Shown: positions 25,173 to 33,615 of the stretch, one piece after another
How positions within the stretch are numbered: the stretch's first letter is position 1
Layout: each line of letters starts with the position of its first letter
Source: DASZHJ01 sp035541215
GTDB taxonomy: Bacteria; Pseudomonadota; Alphaproteobacteria; ATCC43930; CGMCC-115725
DNA length: 64,000 nucleotides
Reading direction: 5' to 3'
NCBI GenBank assembly: GCA_035541215.1
Contig: DATKNV010000131.1
Coordinates: 37,771 to 101,770, forward strand
Position numbers and translations under genes: made by a program
Notes under the pieces: generated by a model
Databases searched by the model: none
What the model saw: only the letters and a program-made list of their open reading frames with translations
What the model was told of the DNA's origin: nothing

Positions 25173-25846
25173 CGTCCGGCCTTGTTGCGCGGGGTGGGCT
25201 TGGCGTCGAGGCTCGGCGCGCGGAAGCCCGCCGCGAGAAACGGCACCATCTGCGTCAGCACGGCATCGGCGTCGCCGGCGTCGCAGAGGCCGTCGGAGAG
25301 GTGCTCGATCCGGCCGGGATTGATCATGGTGTAGTAAAGCGAGCCCAGGAGGAAATGGAAGCGCCAGAACACCTCGGCGCGGCTCAAGTGCGGCAGCGCG
25401 CGCGCGAGCGCCGCGACGAAGCGGGTGCTCGTGGCGTCGAAGTGCTTGGCGATGAGCTCGCGGGCGAGCTCGTTGTGCTCGACGGATAGCACCGCGCGAA
25501 GCCGCGTGAAAGTGGCGCCGCCCGCGCTCTCGCCGGTGGAGGCGAGCGCGGGCGCAATGAAGGCCGCGATGATCTGCTCCAGGAGCGGCGGCCTGCCCGG
25601 CGCCTCCCCACATGCCTCGAGCCGCGCAAGGCGCTCCTCATTCATGGGCCGGCAGCGGCTCTCGAAGATCGCCGCGAGCAATCCCTCCTTGGAGCCGAAG
25701 TGGTAATTGACCGCCGCTAGATTGACGCCCGCCGCGGCCGTGAGCTGGCGGAGCGAGACCCCGGTATAGCCCTGCTCCGCGAACATCCGCTCGGCCGTGC
25801 GGAGCAGCCGCGTCTTGGTATCGCTGAGCTCCTCCGCGAGGATCAC
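25169..25846 (-). CDS. TetR/AcrR family transcriptional regulator
   Basis: A 225-aa regulator. The N-terminal helix-turn-helix spans about 10-58 (TKTRLLRTAERMFAEQGYTG, then LRQLTAAAGVNLAAVNYHFG and SKEGLLAAIFESR), a clear TetR_N domain. The C-terminal ligand-binding half (about 85-205) includes FWRFHFLLGSLYYTMINPGR, as in the CerR-like/YbiH C-terminal type. The start is GTG at 25846, nine bases after the aldolase stop. Lying inside the operon, it probably represses its own transcript and responds to a pathway intermediate. No operator palindrome was identified. Confidence 0.9.
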   Translation of the reverse strand: MILAEELSDTKTRLLRTAERMFAEQGYTGVSLRQLTAAAGVNLAAVNYHFGSKEGLLAAIFESRCRPMNEERLARLEACGEAPGRPPLLEQIIAAFIAPALASTGESAGGATFTRLRAVLSVEHNELARELIAKHFDATSTRFVAALARALPHLSRAEVFWRFHFLLGSLYYTMINPGRIEHLSDGLCDAGDADAVLTQMVPFLAAGFRAPSLDAKPTPRNKAGR

Positions 25847-25855
25847 CGGACGTCC

Positions 25856-26551
25856 CTAGTCGAGGTCTTCGGCGCGATCGACGTAGACGAGGCCCAGCGC
25901 CGCGAGCTTCGGCCTCATGCCGTAGAGATCGAGGCCCAGCTCGCCCGCAGCCAGGCGCTTCCGCGATTCCGCCTCCTTGGCCTCGCGGTCCCGGCCGGCC
26001 TTGGCCACCGCCGCCGCATTCTTCCGCGCCACGATCACCACCCCGTCGTCGTCGCCGACGACGACGTCGCCGGGGGCGATTGCGATCCCAGCGCAGACGA
26101 TGGGTACGTTGACCGCACCCAAGGACGCCTTCACCGTGCCGCGCGCGGAGATCGCGCGCGACCAGACGGGGAAGCCCATCTCCGAGATCGCGCGCACGTC
26201 GCGGCAGCCCGCGTCGATCACGAGCCCACGCACGCCGCGCGCACGGAGCGACGTCGCGAGCAGCTCGCCGAACATACCGTCGGTGTTGTCCGCGGTGCAG
26301 CCCACGACCATGATGTCGCCGGGCTGGCAAAGCTCGACCGCGACGTGGATCATCCAGTTGTCGCCGGGCTGGGCGAGCACGGTGACCGCGCTCCCCGCCG
26401 CGGCAGCGCCTTTATAGATCGGCCGCATATAGGGCTTCAGGAGCCCGTCGCGTCCCTGCGCCTCGTGCACGGTCGCGACGCCGAGCTCGCCGAGCGCCGC
26501 GATCGCCTCCTGCGAGGCGCGCTCGATCTTGCGTACCGCCACCGTCCTCAT
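25856..26551 (-). CDS. RraA-family HMG/CHA aldolase (GalC-like)
   Basis: A 231-aa RraA-fold protein of the 4-hydroxy-4-methyl-2-oxoglutarate / 4-carboxy-4-hydroxy-2-oxoadipate aldolase type. Landmarks are TVHEAQGRDGLLKPYMRPIY (about 27-46), DNWMIHVAVELCQPGDIMVV, FGELLATSLRARGVRGLVID and the catalytic DAGCRDV (Arg-Asp, about 117-123), then PGDVVVGDDDGVVIV. Such enzymes cleave the substrate to pyruvate plus a second 2-oxo acid, using a divalent metal. It is about 70 residues longer than plain RraA, as expected for aldolases. ATG 26551 overlaps the stop of the PIG-L gene (ATGA). Its neighbour encodes a GalB-type hydratase, the enzyme before it in gallate and protocatechuate 4,5-cleavage routes. 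Confidence 0.88.
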   Translation of the reverse strand: MRTVAVRKIERASQEAIAALGELGVATVHEAQGRDGLLKPYMRPIYKGAAAAGSAVTVLAQPGDNWMIHVAVELCQPGDIMVVGCTADNTDGMFGELLATSLRARGVRGLVIDAGCRDVRAISEMGFPVWSRAISARGTVKASLGAVNVPIVCAGIAIAPGDVVVGDDDGVVIVARKNAAAVAKAGRDREAKEAESRKRLAAGELGLDLYGMRPKLAALGLVYVDRAEDLD

Positions 26552-27273
26552 GCGAACGCTCCCGCCACCGTCGGGAAGATGCGCTGATAGGCCTCGGCGT
26601 GGACGATGTTCTTCATGTTGGAGTTGCGTGCGGCCTGCACGCCGCGCTGCAATGCGACGCGGGTGTAGTATTCCCAGAGATATTCCTGCGCCGCCATGCA
26701 CTCGAAGGCGCGGCGCTTCTGCTCCCAGACCTCGCTGATGTCCAGGAGGAAGTCCGGCTTCCAGTTGCACTGCTCGGTCTGGTGCGGCTCGAAGAGGAAG
26801 ACCGGCGGCGCGCCGATGGGCTTGCCGCCGGGATGCCCGTGCGCCTGCGCGATGATCCGCGCCTCCTGCGCGAAGCGCGCGGCCTCGGGATGGTCGAAGT
26901 TGTAGGGATCCTCCAGCGAGTGCGTGAGCACGAATTCCGGCTGCAGCTCGCGGTAGAGCGAGACGAGGCGCTCCAGATGCGCCTCGGTGACGCGCATGGG
27001 ATAGTCGCCGATGTCGAAGAAGTGGGGCTCGCCGCCGAGGATGGCGGCGGCGCGCTCGGCCTCCTCCTTGCGCGCGGCCTTGACGCGCTGGAGCGTCGAA
27101 CCGGGATCGCGCCAGAGCTTCGCGGATTCCCCGCGCTCGCCGTAGGAGAGACAGACCACGGCCACACGATAGCCGCGCTTCGCGTAGAGCGCGATCGCGC
27201 CGCCCGCGCGCCAGACGAAGTCAGCGGAATGCGCGCTCACCACGAGCGCCGTCTTCTTGCCATCCTGCGCCAT
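26548..27273 (-). CDS. PIG-L family protein, probable GalB-type hydratase
   Basis: A 241-aa LmbE/PIG-L-fold protein. Where sugar deacetylases have the AHPDD zinc motif, this one has SAHSADFVWRAGGAIALYA (about 13-31), the variant I associate with GalB, the zinc-dependent 4-oxalomesaconate hydratase of Pseudomonas putida. Other landmarks are VVCLSYGERGESAKLW (about 39-54), FDIGDYPM, VLTHSLEDPYNFDHPEAARF (second metal His region) and FLFEPHQTEQCNWKPDF. GalB adds water to a C=C beside a carboxylate, giving the substrate of the RraA-type aldolase encoded next. It is the first gene of the leftward operon. No ring-cleavage dioxygenase gene occurs in the window, so the true substrate may differ from that of gallate degradation. 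Confidence 0.85.
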   Translation of the reverse strand: MAQDGKKTALVVSAHSADFVWRAGGAIALYAKRGYRVAVVCLSYGERGESAKLWRDPGSTLQRVKAARKEEAERAAAILGGEPHFFDIGDYPMRVTEAHLERLVSLYRELQPEFVLTHSLEDPYNFDHPEAARFAQEARIIAQAHGHPGGKPIGAPPVFLFEPHQTEQCNWKPDFLLDISEVWEQKRRAFECMAAQEYLWEYYTRVALQRGVQAARNSNMKNIVHAEAYQRIFPTVAGAFA

Positions 27274-27374
27274 GCAGATCTTCCCGATGTTGGAGTGGCC
27301 GGCGAGCCCGTTGCCGGAGTTTCGAACGGCCGTTTTAAGCGTTGGCCTCCGGCGGAGTCAAGCCGGCGGAGGCG

Positions 27375-27524
27375 TCAGTGCGTCATGTCGATGCGCGGGC
27401 CGCAGTGGCGTCCCCCCGCGGCGAGGCAGTCCTGCTGCTTGTTCCAGTCATGGAACTCGATCAGCAGCTCGCTCAAGGCGATCGTCGTGAGGATCGCGAT
27501 GATGATGAGGAGATAGCGCGACAT
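27375..27524 (-). CDS. Small single-span membrane protein (49 aa)
   Basis: A 49-aa frame starting at ATG 27524 behind a GGGGACC stretch. Residues 2-20 form one membrane helix (SRYLLIIIAILTTIALSEL). A short polar tail follows with two Cys in QQDCLAAGGRHCGPRI, a Cys-pair pattern I recall in short hypothetical proteins of Alphaproteobacteria. It lies 101 bases upstream of the PIG-L gene on the same strand and diverges from hrpB. No function can be proposed; the regular hydrophobic helix and Cys pair argue that it is real. Confidence 0.55.
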   Translation of the reverse strand: MSRYLLIIIAILTTIALSELLIEFHDWNKQQDCLAAGGRHCGPRIDMTH

Positions 27525-27612
27525 GGTCCCCGCGAAACTAGCCGCGGGGCGCGGGCGATACAAGCATGCGCTGCGGTTGCACCCCGGGAAATCCGCGCTA
27601 GGGTGCGGCCCC

Positions 27613-30111
27613 ATGGCCGCGCCCGATCTCTCACGCTGGACCTCGCGCCTGCCGGTCGCGGAGGCGGTGCCGCGGCTCGCGGCTGCCCTCGCGCAGAAGG
27701 GCGCCGCGGTGCTAGAGGCACCGCCCGGCGCGGGCAAGACCACGCTCGTGCCGCTCCTGCTCCTTGAGGAGCCGTGGCTTCGGGGCAAGCGCACGATCAT
27801 GCTGGAGCCGCGGCGGCTTGCGGCACGTATGGCCGCCCGCCGGATGGCCCTGATGCTCGGCGAGGGCGTCGGCGAGACCGTCGGCTACCGCACGCGGCTC
27901 GACACCAAGGTGGGCCCGCGCACGCGGATCGAGGTTGTGACCGAGGGCATCCTGATCCGGATGCTGCAGGACGACCCCGCGCTCGAGGGCGTAGGGCTCG
28001 TCATCTTCGACGAATTCCACGAGCGGAGCCTCGACGGCGATCTCGGCCTCGCCCTCGCGCTCGACGCGAAGCGCGGGCTCCGCGAGGACCTGCGGCTCCT
28101 CGTGATGTCCGCGACCCTCGACGGCGCGCCGGTGGCGCGGCTCCTCGGCGGAGCGCCGGAGATCGCGAGCGCGGGCAAGATGTTTCCAGTGGCGACGCGT
28201 CACCTCGACCGCCCCGCGCCCGAGCGCATCGAGGACGCCGTCGCCGAGACCGTACGCCGCGCGCTCCGCGAGGAGAGCGGCAGCCTCCTCGTCTTCCTGC
28301 CGGGCATCCGCGAGATACGCCGCGTCGAGCGCCGCCTGGCAGAAAGCGGCCTCGGCCCGGGGGTGCACATAGCTCCGCTCTATGGCGATCTCCCGCAGGT
28401 CCAGCAGGATGCCGCGGTCGTGCCGGCGCCGGCGGGAACGCGCAAGGTCGTGCTCGCGACCTCGATCGCCGAGACCAGCCTCACCATCGACGGCGTGCGC
28501 GTGGTGATCGATGCAGGCCTCATGCGCCGGCCGCGCTTCGATCCCCGTACCGGCATGACCAGGCTCGTCACCCTGCGCGTTTCGCAAGCCGCGGCGGAGC
28601 AACGCCGCGGCCGAGCCGGACGCCTCGAGCCCGGCATCTGCTATCGCCTCTGGCCCGAGCACGAGCAGGCGCTGCTGCAGCCCTTCACGCCGCCGGAGAT
28701 GCTCGAGGCCGATCTCGCGCCGCTCGCTCTCGAGCTCGCGCGCTGGGGCGCCTCCGAGCCGTCCGCTCTCCCCTTCCTCGATCCCCCGCCGGGCGCCGCG
28801 TTTAATCAGGCGCGAACGCTGCTCCGCGAGCTCGACGCGCTCGACCCCCACGGCGCGATCACCCGCCACGGCCGCGCCATGGCCGCGATCGGCTTCCATC
28901 CGCGCCTCGCGCACATGATCCTGAAAGCGCGCGAGCGCGGGCATGGCGGACTCGCCTGCGACATCGCGGCGCTGCTGAGCGAGCGCGACATCCTCAAGGC
29001 GGGCCCCGGTGCACGGGACTGCGACCTCCGCTTGCGCCTGGAGCTACTGCAAGAGCGCGTAGGCGCGGCGGTCAGAGCGCAGGCGGCGCAATGGCGCCGG
29101 CAGCTCGGGCTCAAGAGGGAGGCCATCGACCTCCGCGCGACGGGTGACGTCGTTGCGCTTGCATATCCCGACCGCATCGCGCAGCGGCGCGGCGGCGCCG
29201 CGGGCTCCTTCCGCCTCGCCAACGGCTCCGGCGCCGAGCTTCCCGCGACCGATCCGCTCGCGTCTCAGGAGTTCCTCGCCGTCGCCGAGCTCGACGGCGA
29301 TCCCCGCAACGCGAGAATCTTCCTGGCCGCGCCGATCTCGCGCGCCGCGATCGAGGACCTCTTCGCGGAGCACATCGAGCGCGTCGACAGCATCGCCTGG
29401 GACCGTCGCGAGCAGGCGGTGCTCGCACGACGGCAGGAGCGCCTCGAAGCCCTCGTGCTGAGCGATGCCGCCCTCCCCGATGCCCCGCGCGACGCCGTGC
29501 GCGCGTCGCTTCTGGAGGGCATTCGCGAGATGGGCCTCGACGCTCTGCCCTGGACCCCGGAAACCCGCACGTTCCGCGCGCGCGTCGGCTTCCTCCGCCG
29601 CATCGAGGGCGCGGAGAGCGGCTGGCCCGATCTCTCCGACGCGGCGCTCACGGAATCGCTGGAAGCCTGGCTCGGCCCCTATCTCGACGGCATTTCCCGC
29701 CGCAGTCAGCTCGATCGCCTCGACCTCCTCGCCGCGCTCAAGGCGCGGATGCCGTGGGAGCTGCAACGCAAGCTCGACACGCTTGCACCCACTCACGTCG
29801 TAGCCCCCAGCGGCTCGCGCGTTCCCATCGATTACGGCGCGGGAGATGTGCCGGTGCTCGCAGTGCGTCTCCAGGAGATGTTCGGCCTCGCAGAGACCCC
29901 GGCGATCGCGGGAGGCCGCGTGCCGCTGCTACTCCATCTGCTCTCGCCGGCGGGACGGCCGCTACAGGTGACGCGCGACCTCCGGGGCTTCTGGGCCACG
30001 AGCTATCGCACCGTGCGCGCGGAGATGCGCGGCCGCTACCCCAAGCACCCCTGGCCCGAGGACCCCCTCACGGAGCCTCCGACCCGCCGCGCGAAGCGGC
30101 GGGCGACCTAG
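27613..30111 (+). CDS. hrpB: ATP-dependent helicase HrpB
   Basis: An 832-aa DEAH-type helicase, close to E. coli HrpB in length. Motif I is APPGAGKTTLVPL (about 37-49), motif II DEFHERSLDGDLGL, motif III SATLDG, motif V TSIAETSLTIDGVRVVIDAG and motif VI QRRGRAGRLEPG. The HrpB-specific C-terminal domain follows and ends in RYPKHPWPEDP, TEPPTRRAKRR, the typical family tail. ATG 27613 is preferred over the earlier frame start at 27523. The stop overlaps the convergent amidohydrolase gene by four bases. The cellular role of HrpB is poorly known. Confidence 0.95.
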   Translation: MAAPDLSRWTSRLPVAEAVPRLAAALAQKGAAVLEAPPGAGKTTLVPLLLLEEPWLRGKRTIMLEPRRLAARMAARRMALMLGEGVGETVGYRTRLDTKVGPRTRIEVVTEGILIRMLQDDPALEGVGLVIFDEFHERSLDGDLGLALALDAKRGLREDLRLLVMSATLDGAPVARLLGGAPEIASAGKMFPVATRHLDRPAPERIEDAVAETVRRALREESGSLLVFLPGIREIRRVERRLAESGLGPGVHIAPLYGDLPQVQQDAAVVPAPAGTRKVVLATSIAETSLTIDGVRVVIDAGLMRRPRFDPRTGMTRLVTLRVSQAAAEQRRGRAGRLEPGICYRLWPEHEQALLQPFTPPEMLEADLAPLALELARWGASEPSALPFLDPPPGAAFNQARTLLRELDALDPHGAITRHGRAMAAIGFHPRLAHMILKARERGHGGLACDIAALLSERDILKAGPGARDCDLRLRLELLQERVGAAVRAQAAQWRRQLGLKREAIDLRATGDVVALAYPDRIAQRRGGAAGSFRLANGSGAELPATDPLASQEFLAVAELDGDPRNARIFLAAPISRAAIEDLFAEHIERVDSIAWDRREQAVLARRQERLEALVLSDAALPDAPRDAVRASLLEGIREMGLDALPWTPETRTFRARVGFLRRIEGAESGWPDLSDAALTESLEAWLGPYLDGISRRSQLDRLDLLAALKARMPWELQRKLDTLAPTHVVAPSGSRVPIDYGAGDVPVLAVRLQEMFGLAETPAIAGGRVPLLLHLLSPAGRPLQVTRDLRGFWATSYRTVRAEMRGRYPKHPWPEDPLTEPPTRRAKRRAT

Positions 30112-31799
30112 ACCGCGGGAGCGACACCGGCGTCGCGCAGCAACTTTCCCGGCAGCGTCTTCTGCGGGACGTAATCCTTGCCGTCGAAAACGTGCACGCC
30201 ATTGACCCAGACGCCGTGCACGCCCAGGGGATCGCGGATCATGCGGGTGCCGCCGCCGGGGAGATCGGCCTGGCGGCGGATGCGGCTCACACCGACGGTC
30301 TCGGGATCGAAGAGTAGGAGATCGGCGGCATAGCCCGGCGCGATGCGGCCGCGGTCGGGAATCCCGTAGATGCCGGCGGGGTCGGCGGTGAGGCGGCGAA
30401 CTGCCTCGGGAAGCGTGAAGCTCTTGCGCTCACGGGTCCAATGCCCCAGGAGATGCGGGCCGAATCCCGCATCGCACATCAGGCTCAGATGCGCGCCCGC
30501 GTCGCTCAAGGCCACGACTGCCGCGGGATTGCGCAGCAGGGGCTCGAGCTTCTCCTCGTCGGCGTTGACGAGCTGGCCGACGAAGACCGTGCGGAGATTC
30601 TCGGAGAGGCCGAAGTCGAAGAAGAAGTCCAAGGGATCGCGCCCCTCCGCCGCCGCGAGCTCCGCGACCGAACGGCCTTCGGCCGCGCGGTGCTCCTTGC
30701 TCGCGACCTCCGCGACCTGGAGGCGCGCCCAATTGCCGTAAAAGATCGTCCCGCGCTTGGGCGTCGTCAGCGAGGCACGGAAGCGGGCGCGAAATCCGGG
30801 ATCGCGGAGCGCCTCCGCGATCCGCTCCACGCTCGCGCCCTTCAGCGGGGCCCAGGCGTCGAGGCTGTGGAAGGGATAGGGATTGGCGAGCGTGAATTCC
30901 ATCGTCAGCGGCTGGCAGGAGACCTGGCCGAAGACGCGGGCGCCGCGGGATTGAGCGGCGGCGCAGTCCGCGAGCTGGGCAGGCCCGCGCTCGGGAAAGG
31001 CGTCGTTCTGGAAGACCGACGAGAAAACCGCGGTGCGGCCGGTCTCGCGCGCGATCCGCTCCAGGAGCGCTACCGGAGTCCGCGGCCCCACGGTCATCTG
31101 GAAGACGCCCCGCCCGGCCTCGCCGAGGACGCCCGCGAGCTGCAGCAGCTCCGGCTCCTCCGCAAGGCGCGAGGGCATGGGGACGCCGCCGTAGCCGTTG
31201 TGATTTTCCGAGCTCGAGGAGGCAAAGCCGATGGCGCCCGCGGCGATACCCGCGGCGACGAGCCGCCGCATCGTCGCGACCTCATCGGCAGTGGCCGCGC
31301 GCTCGGAGGCGGCCTCGCCCATCACCGCCGTGCGCACGGTCGAGTGCCCGACGAAGCCCGCGACGTTCGGCACCATGCCCTTCCGCTCGATCATGTCGAG
31401 ATAGTCGCCGTAGCTCTCGAAGCGCCAGTCGATGCCGGCGCGGAGCGCATCCAGCGACATGCCCTCGACTTCCGAGAGATTGCGCGCGACGAGGTCGCGC
31501 TGGCCCGGCGGGCAGGGTGCGATGCTGAAGCCGCAATTGCCGATGACAACGGTGGTGACGCCCAGCGCTGGCGAGGGGGAGCAGCGCTGCTCCCAGGTGA
31601 GCTGGGCGTCGTAATGCGTGTGCACGTCGACGATGCCCGGCGCCAGCACCAGACCCTGGGCGTCGACGGTCTCGCGCGCGGGCTCCGCGAGCTTGCCCAT
31701 GGCGACGATGCGGCCGCCGCTCACGCCGAGGTCGCCCGCGGCAAGCGGCGCGCCGCTACCGTCGGCGATGAGCGCGTCCCTGACGACGAGATCGAGCAT
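30108..31799 (-). CDS. N-acyl-D-amino-acid deacylase family amidohydrolase
   Basis: A 563-aa amidohydrolase_3/D-aminoacylase-type enzyme. The metal-site start is APGIVDVHTHYDAQLTWEQR (HxH at about 60-62); the family-typical TTVVIGNCGFSIAPC follows, then GHSTVRTAVMG, AIGFASSSSENHNGYGGVPM, and a C-terminal DAGAHLSLMCDAGF and RGRIAPGYAADLLLFD. GGGGAGACGTTC precedes ATG 31799. Relatives hydrolyse N-acyl-D-amino acids or related amides; some family members act on dihydropyrimidine-like rings. It ends in a four-base convergent overlap with hrpB. Substrate unknown. Confidence 0.88.
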   Translation of the reverse strand: MLDLVVRDALIADGSGAPLAAGDLGVSGGRIVAMGKLAEPARETVDAQGLVLAPGIVDVHTHYDAQLTWEQRCSPSPALGVTTVVIGNCGFSIAPCPPGQRDLVARNLSEVEGMSLDALRAGIDWRFESYGDYLDMIERKGMVPNVAGFVGHSTVRTAVMGEAASERAATADEVATMRRLVAAGIAAGAIGFASSSSENHNGYGGVPMPSRLAEEPELLQLAGVLGEAGRGVFQMTVGPRTPVALLERIARETGRTAVFSSVFQNDAFPERGPAQLADCAAAQSRGARVFGQVSCQPLTMEFTLANPYPFHSLDAWAPLKGASVERIAEALRDPGFRARFRASLTTPKRGTIFYGNWARLQVAEVASKEHRAAEGRSVAELAAAEGRDPLDFFFDFGLSENLRTVFVGQLVNADEEKLEPLLRNPAAVVALSDAGAHLSLMCDAGFGPHLLGHWTRERKSFTLPEAVRRLTADPAGIYGIPDRGRIAPGYAADLLLFDPETVGVSRIRRQADLPGGGTRMIRDPLGVHGVWVNGVHVFDGKDYVPQKTLPGKLLRDAGVAPAV

Positions 31800-31891
31800 G
31801 AACGTCTCCCCGCAGGGGTACCGTCAAGGAGAGACTCGGCCCGCGAAGCCGCCGCAAGGGCGGCGCTTCGCGAGGCCGGATGGGATGGGTA

Positions 31892-32191
31892 CTACGAAGA
31901 CTGCTTGCCCTTGGTCTTGCCCGCCGGCTTCTTCGTCGTGGACGTCTTCTGCGGCGCGGGCTTCTTGCCGCCGGACTTCGCCAGACAGTCCTTCATTTGC
32001 TGCGACTCCCAAGCGTAGTCGTAGCAGCTCATCTTGTGCTGCGACATCGGCTTTTCGCCGGAGGCCGTCTTCTTGGCAGTAGTCTGCGCGGGCGGCTTCG
32101 ACGGCTGCGCATGGGCCGAGGGCGCCGAAAGCGCGAGCACGCCCATCACCCCCGCCGCCACCGCGGCAACCCAGAACTTAGCGAACATCAT
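31892..32191 (-). CDS. Small secreted Lys-rich protein of unknown function
   Basis: A 99-aa protein with a Sec signal peptide (FAKFWVAAVAAGVMGVLALS, cleavage after AHA at about 28). The mature part holds one recognisable block, MSCYDYAWESQQMKDCLAKS (two Cys 14 apart, about 54-73), between Lys/Pro/Thr-rich stretches, and ends in a highly basic tail. Spacing of the Cys pair is reminiscent of PsiF repeats but the match is weak. AGGAGAAGGG precedes the double ATG. It may be a periplasmic protein that binds acidic polymers; that is a guess. Confidence 0.7.
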   Translation of the reverse strand: MMFAKFWVAAVAAGVMGVLALSAPSAHAQPSKPPAQTTAKKTASGEKPMSQHKMSCYDYAWESQQMKDCLAKSGGKKPAPQKTSTTKKPAGKTKGKQSS

Positions 32192-32297
32192 CCCTTCTCC
32201 TGTCGTTCTAATGGACTGACCGATCCTCTTGCGCGCGCATCATGTGCCGAGATTTGCTCCCGCGCAATCGCCATGCGCGCGGGGGTGCTGCGGCGTT

Positions 32298-33464
32298 TCA
32301 ACCGGCCCCCGGCCGCTCGCCATGCCAGAAGCGAAGCACCAGCAGCGCCATCCCGCTGAGGATCAGGATGACGAGGGCGACGCAGCCGGGCCAGCCCGCC
32401 CGCGCCCAGAAGAGCGCCGGCACCTGGGCGCCGACCCCGCCGCCGACGTAATAGAAGCTCACATAGAGCCCGACCGCGGAGGAGCGCGCGGCGGTGGTGC
32501 GTTGCGCCAGGAGACCGGTCGCGGAGGTCTGGGAGATGAATCCGCCCGTCGCCGCCAAACCGAGCCCGAGCATGATCGCGGGGAGCCAGGGCACGAGCGT
32601 CAGCAAGAGGCCCAAGCAGGCAATGCCGACCGCGGCAATGACGAGCCGCCTCCGGCCGATCGCGCCGATCCAGCGGGCGGTCCGCGGGGTCACCACTACC
32701 GCGACGAGGTAGATCACGAAGATCGCGCCGAGCGCCGAGGACGAGAGTTCGAAGGGCGGCGCGCCCAGGTAGAAATTGACGTAGGTGAAGGTCGCGACGA
32801 AGGAGAACAGCACCGCGAAGCCCACCGCGAAGGTCGCGACGATCGGCGGGTTGAGGAAATGGCCGAGCATCAGCCGCACGGAGTGCGCGAGGCCCTCGGC
32901 GCGAACGAAGCGGCGCTCCCGTGGCAGCGCCGCCGCGACGAAGAGGGCTGAGACCGCGGTGACGGCGGCAAGCAGATAGAACGCGCTCCGCCAGCCCCAT
33001 TGGTCCGCGATGAGACCCGAGAGGAGCCGCCCGAGAAAGCCCCCGACGGCGCTGGCGGCGACGTAGACGCCGGTGACGCCCGCGACCTCCTCGCCGGGAA
33101 ATTCGTCGCCGATATAGGCGACGGTCACCGCGAAGATCGGCGGCAGCAGCAAGCCCTGGACGAAGCGCCAGAAGACGAGCTCCGGGAGGGAATGGCTGAG
33201 CGCGCAAAGCACGGTCGGCGCCACCAGCAGCGCCATGGCGCCGGCGATGATGCGCTTCCTCCCCAGGACGTCCGCGACCACGCCCACGAAGGGCGCCATC
33301 AGCGCCACCGCGAAGGTGATGGCGCTGACGGTCATGCTGACCGCGCCTTCGCTCGCCCCGAAGTCGCGCGCGAACTGCGGCAGCAGCGGCTGCGTCGCGT
33401 AGAGGTTGATGAAGGAGGTGAGCCCGGCGAACGCGACCGCCAGACGGCGCGGATCGGAGAGCAT
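32298..33464 (-). CDS. MFS transporter, YnfM/AraJ-like
   Basis: A 388-aa major facilitator protein with twelve predicted helices. Landmarks are NLYATQPLLPQFARDFGASE at the end of TM1, the loop 2-3 motif GVVADVLGRKRII, and TM4-TM5 RFVQGLLLPPIFAVTVAYIG and GVYVAASAVGGFLGRLLSGL (antiporter-type motif C region). It closely follows the YnfM-type pattern. I chose ATG 33464; a GTG at 33503 would add 13 residues. A single gene, diverging from the amidohydrolase operon. Substrate unknown; relatives export sugars or drugs. Confidence 0.85.
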   Translation of the reverse strand: MLSDPRRLAVAFAGLTSFINLYATQPLLPQFARDFGASEGAVSMTVSAITFAVALMAPFVGVVADVLGRKRIIAGAMALLVAPTVLCALSHSLPELVFWRFVQGLLLPPIFAVTVAYIGDEFPGEEVAGVTGVYVAASAVGGFLGRLLSGLIADQWGWRSAFYLLAAVTAVSALFVAAALPRERRFVRAEGLAHSVRLMLGHFLNPPIVATFAVGFAVLFSFVATFTYVNFYLGAPPFELSSSALGAIFVIYLVAVVVTPRTARWIGAIGRRRLVIAAVGIACLGLLLTLVPWLPAIMLGLGLAATGGFISQTSATGLLAQRTTAARSSAVGLYVSFYYVGGGVGAQVPALFWARAGWPGCVALVILILSGMALLVLRFWHGERPGAG

Positions 33465-33615
33465 CTCGTGGTCGCCCAGGGCCCCGGATTGCGTCGACCG
33501 CACGAGTCTAATGGGGGCGGCGTTCTCGGGCTACCGTCATGCTGCCGCACGAGTTGACGACACCGGCGAGACCGCTATGGTCGCTGGCGTCGATCCCGGC
33601 ACAACGGTGTTTGCA

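Noticed and set aside
25856..26551. RNase E inhibitor RraA
   Set aside because: Longer than RraA and with the aldolase DAGCRD segment; operon context is metabolic. The RraA name would be misleading.
26548..27273. N-acetylglucosaminyl deacetylase (LmbE) reading of the PIG-L gene
   Set aside because: The AHPDD motif is replaced by AHSADFVWRAGG and the neighbour is an RraA-type aldolase, so a GalB-type hydratase fits better.
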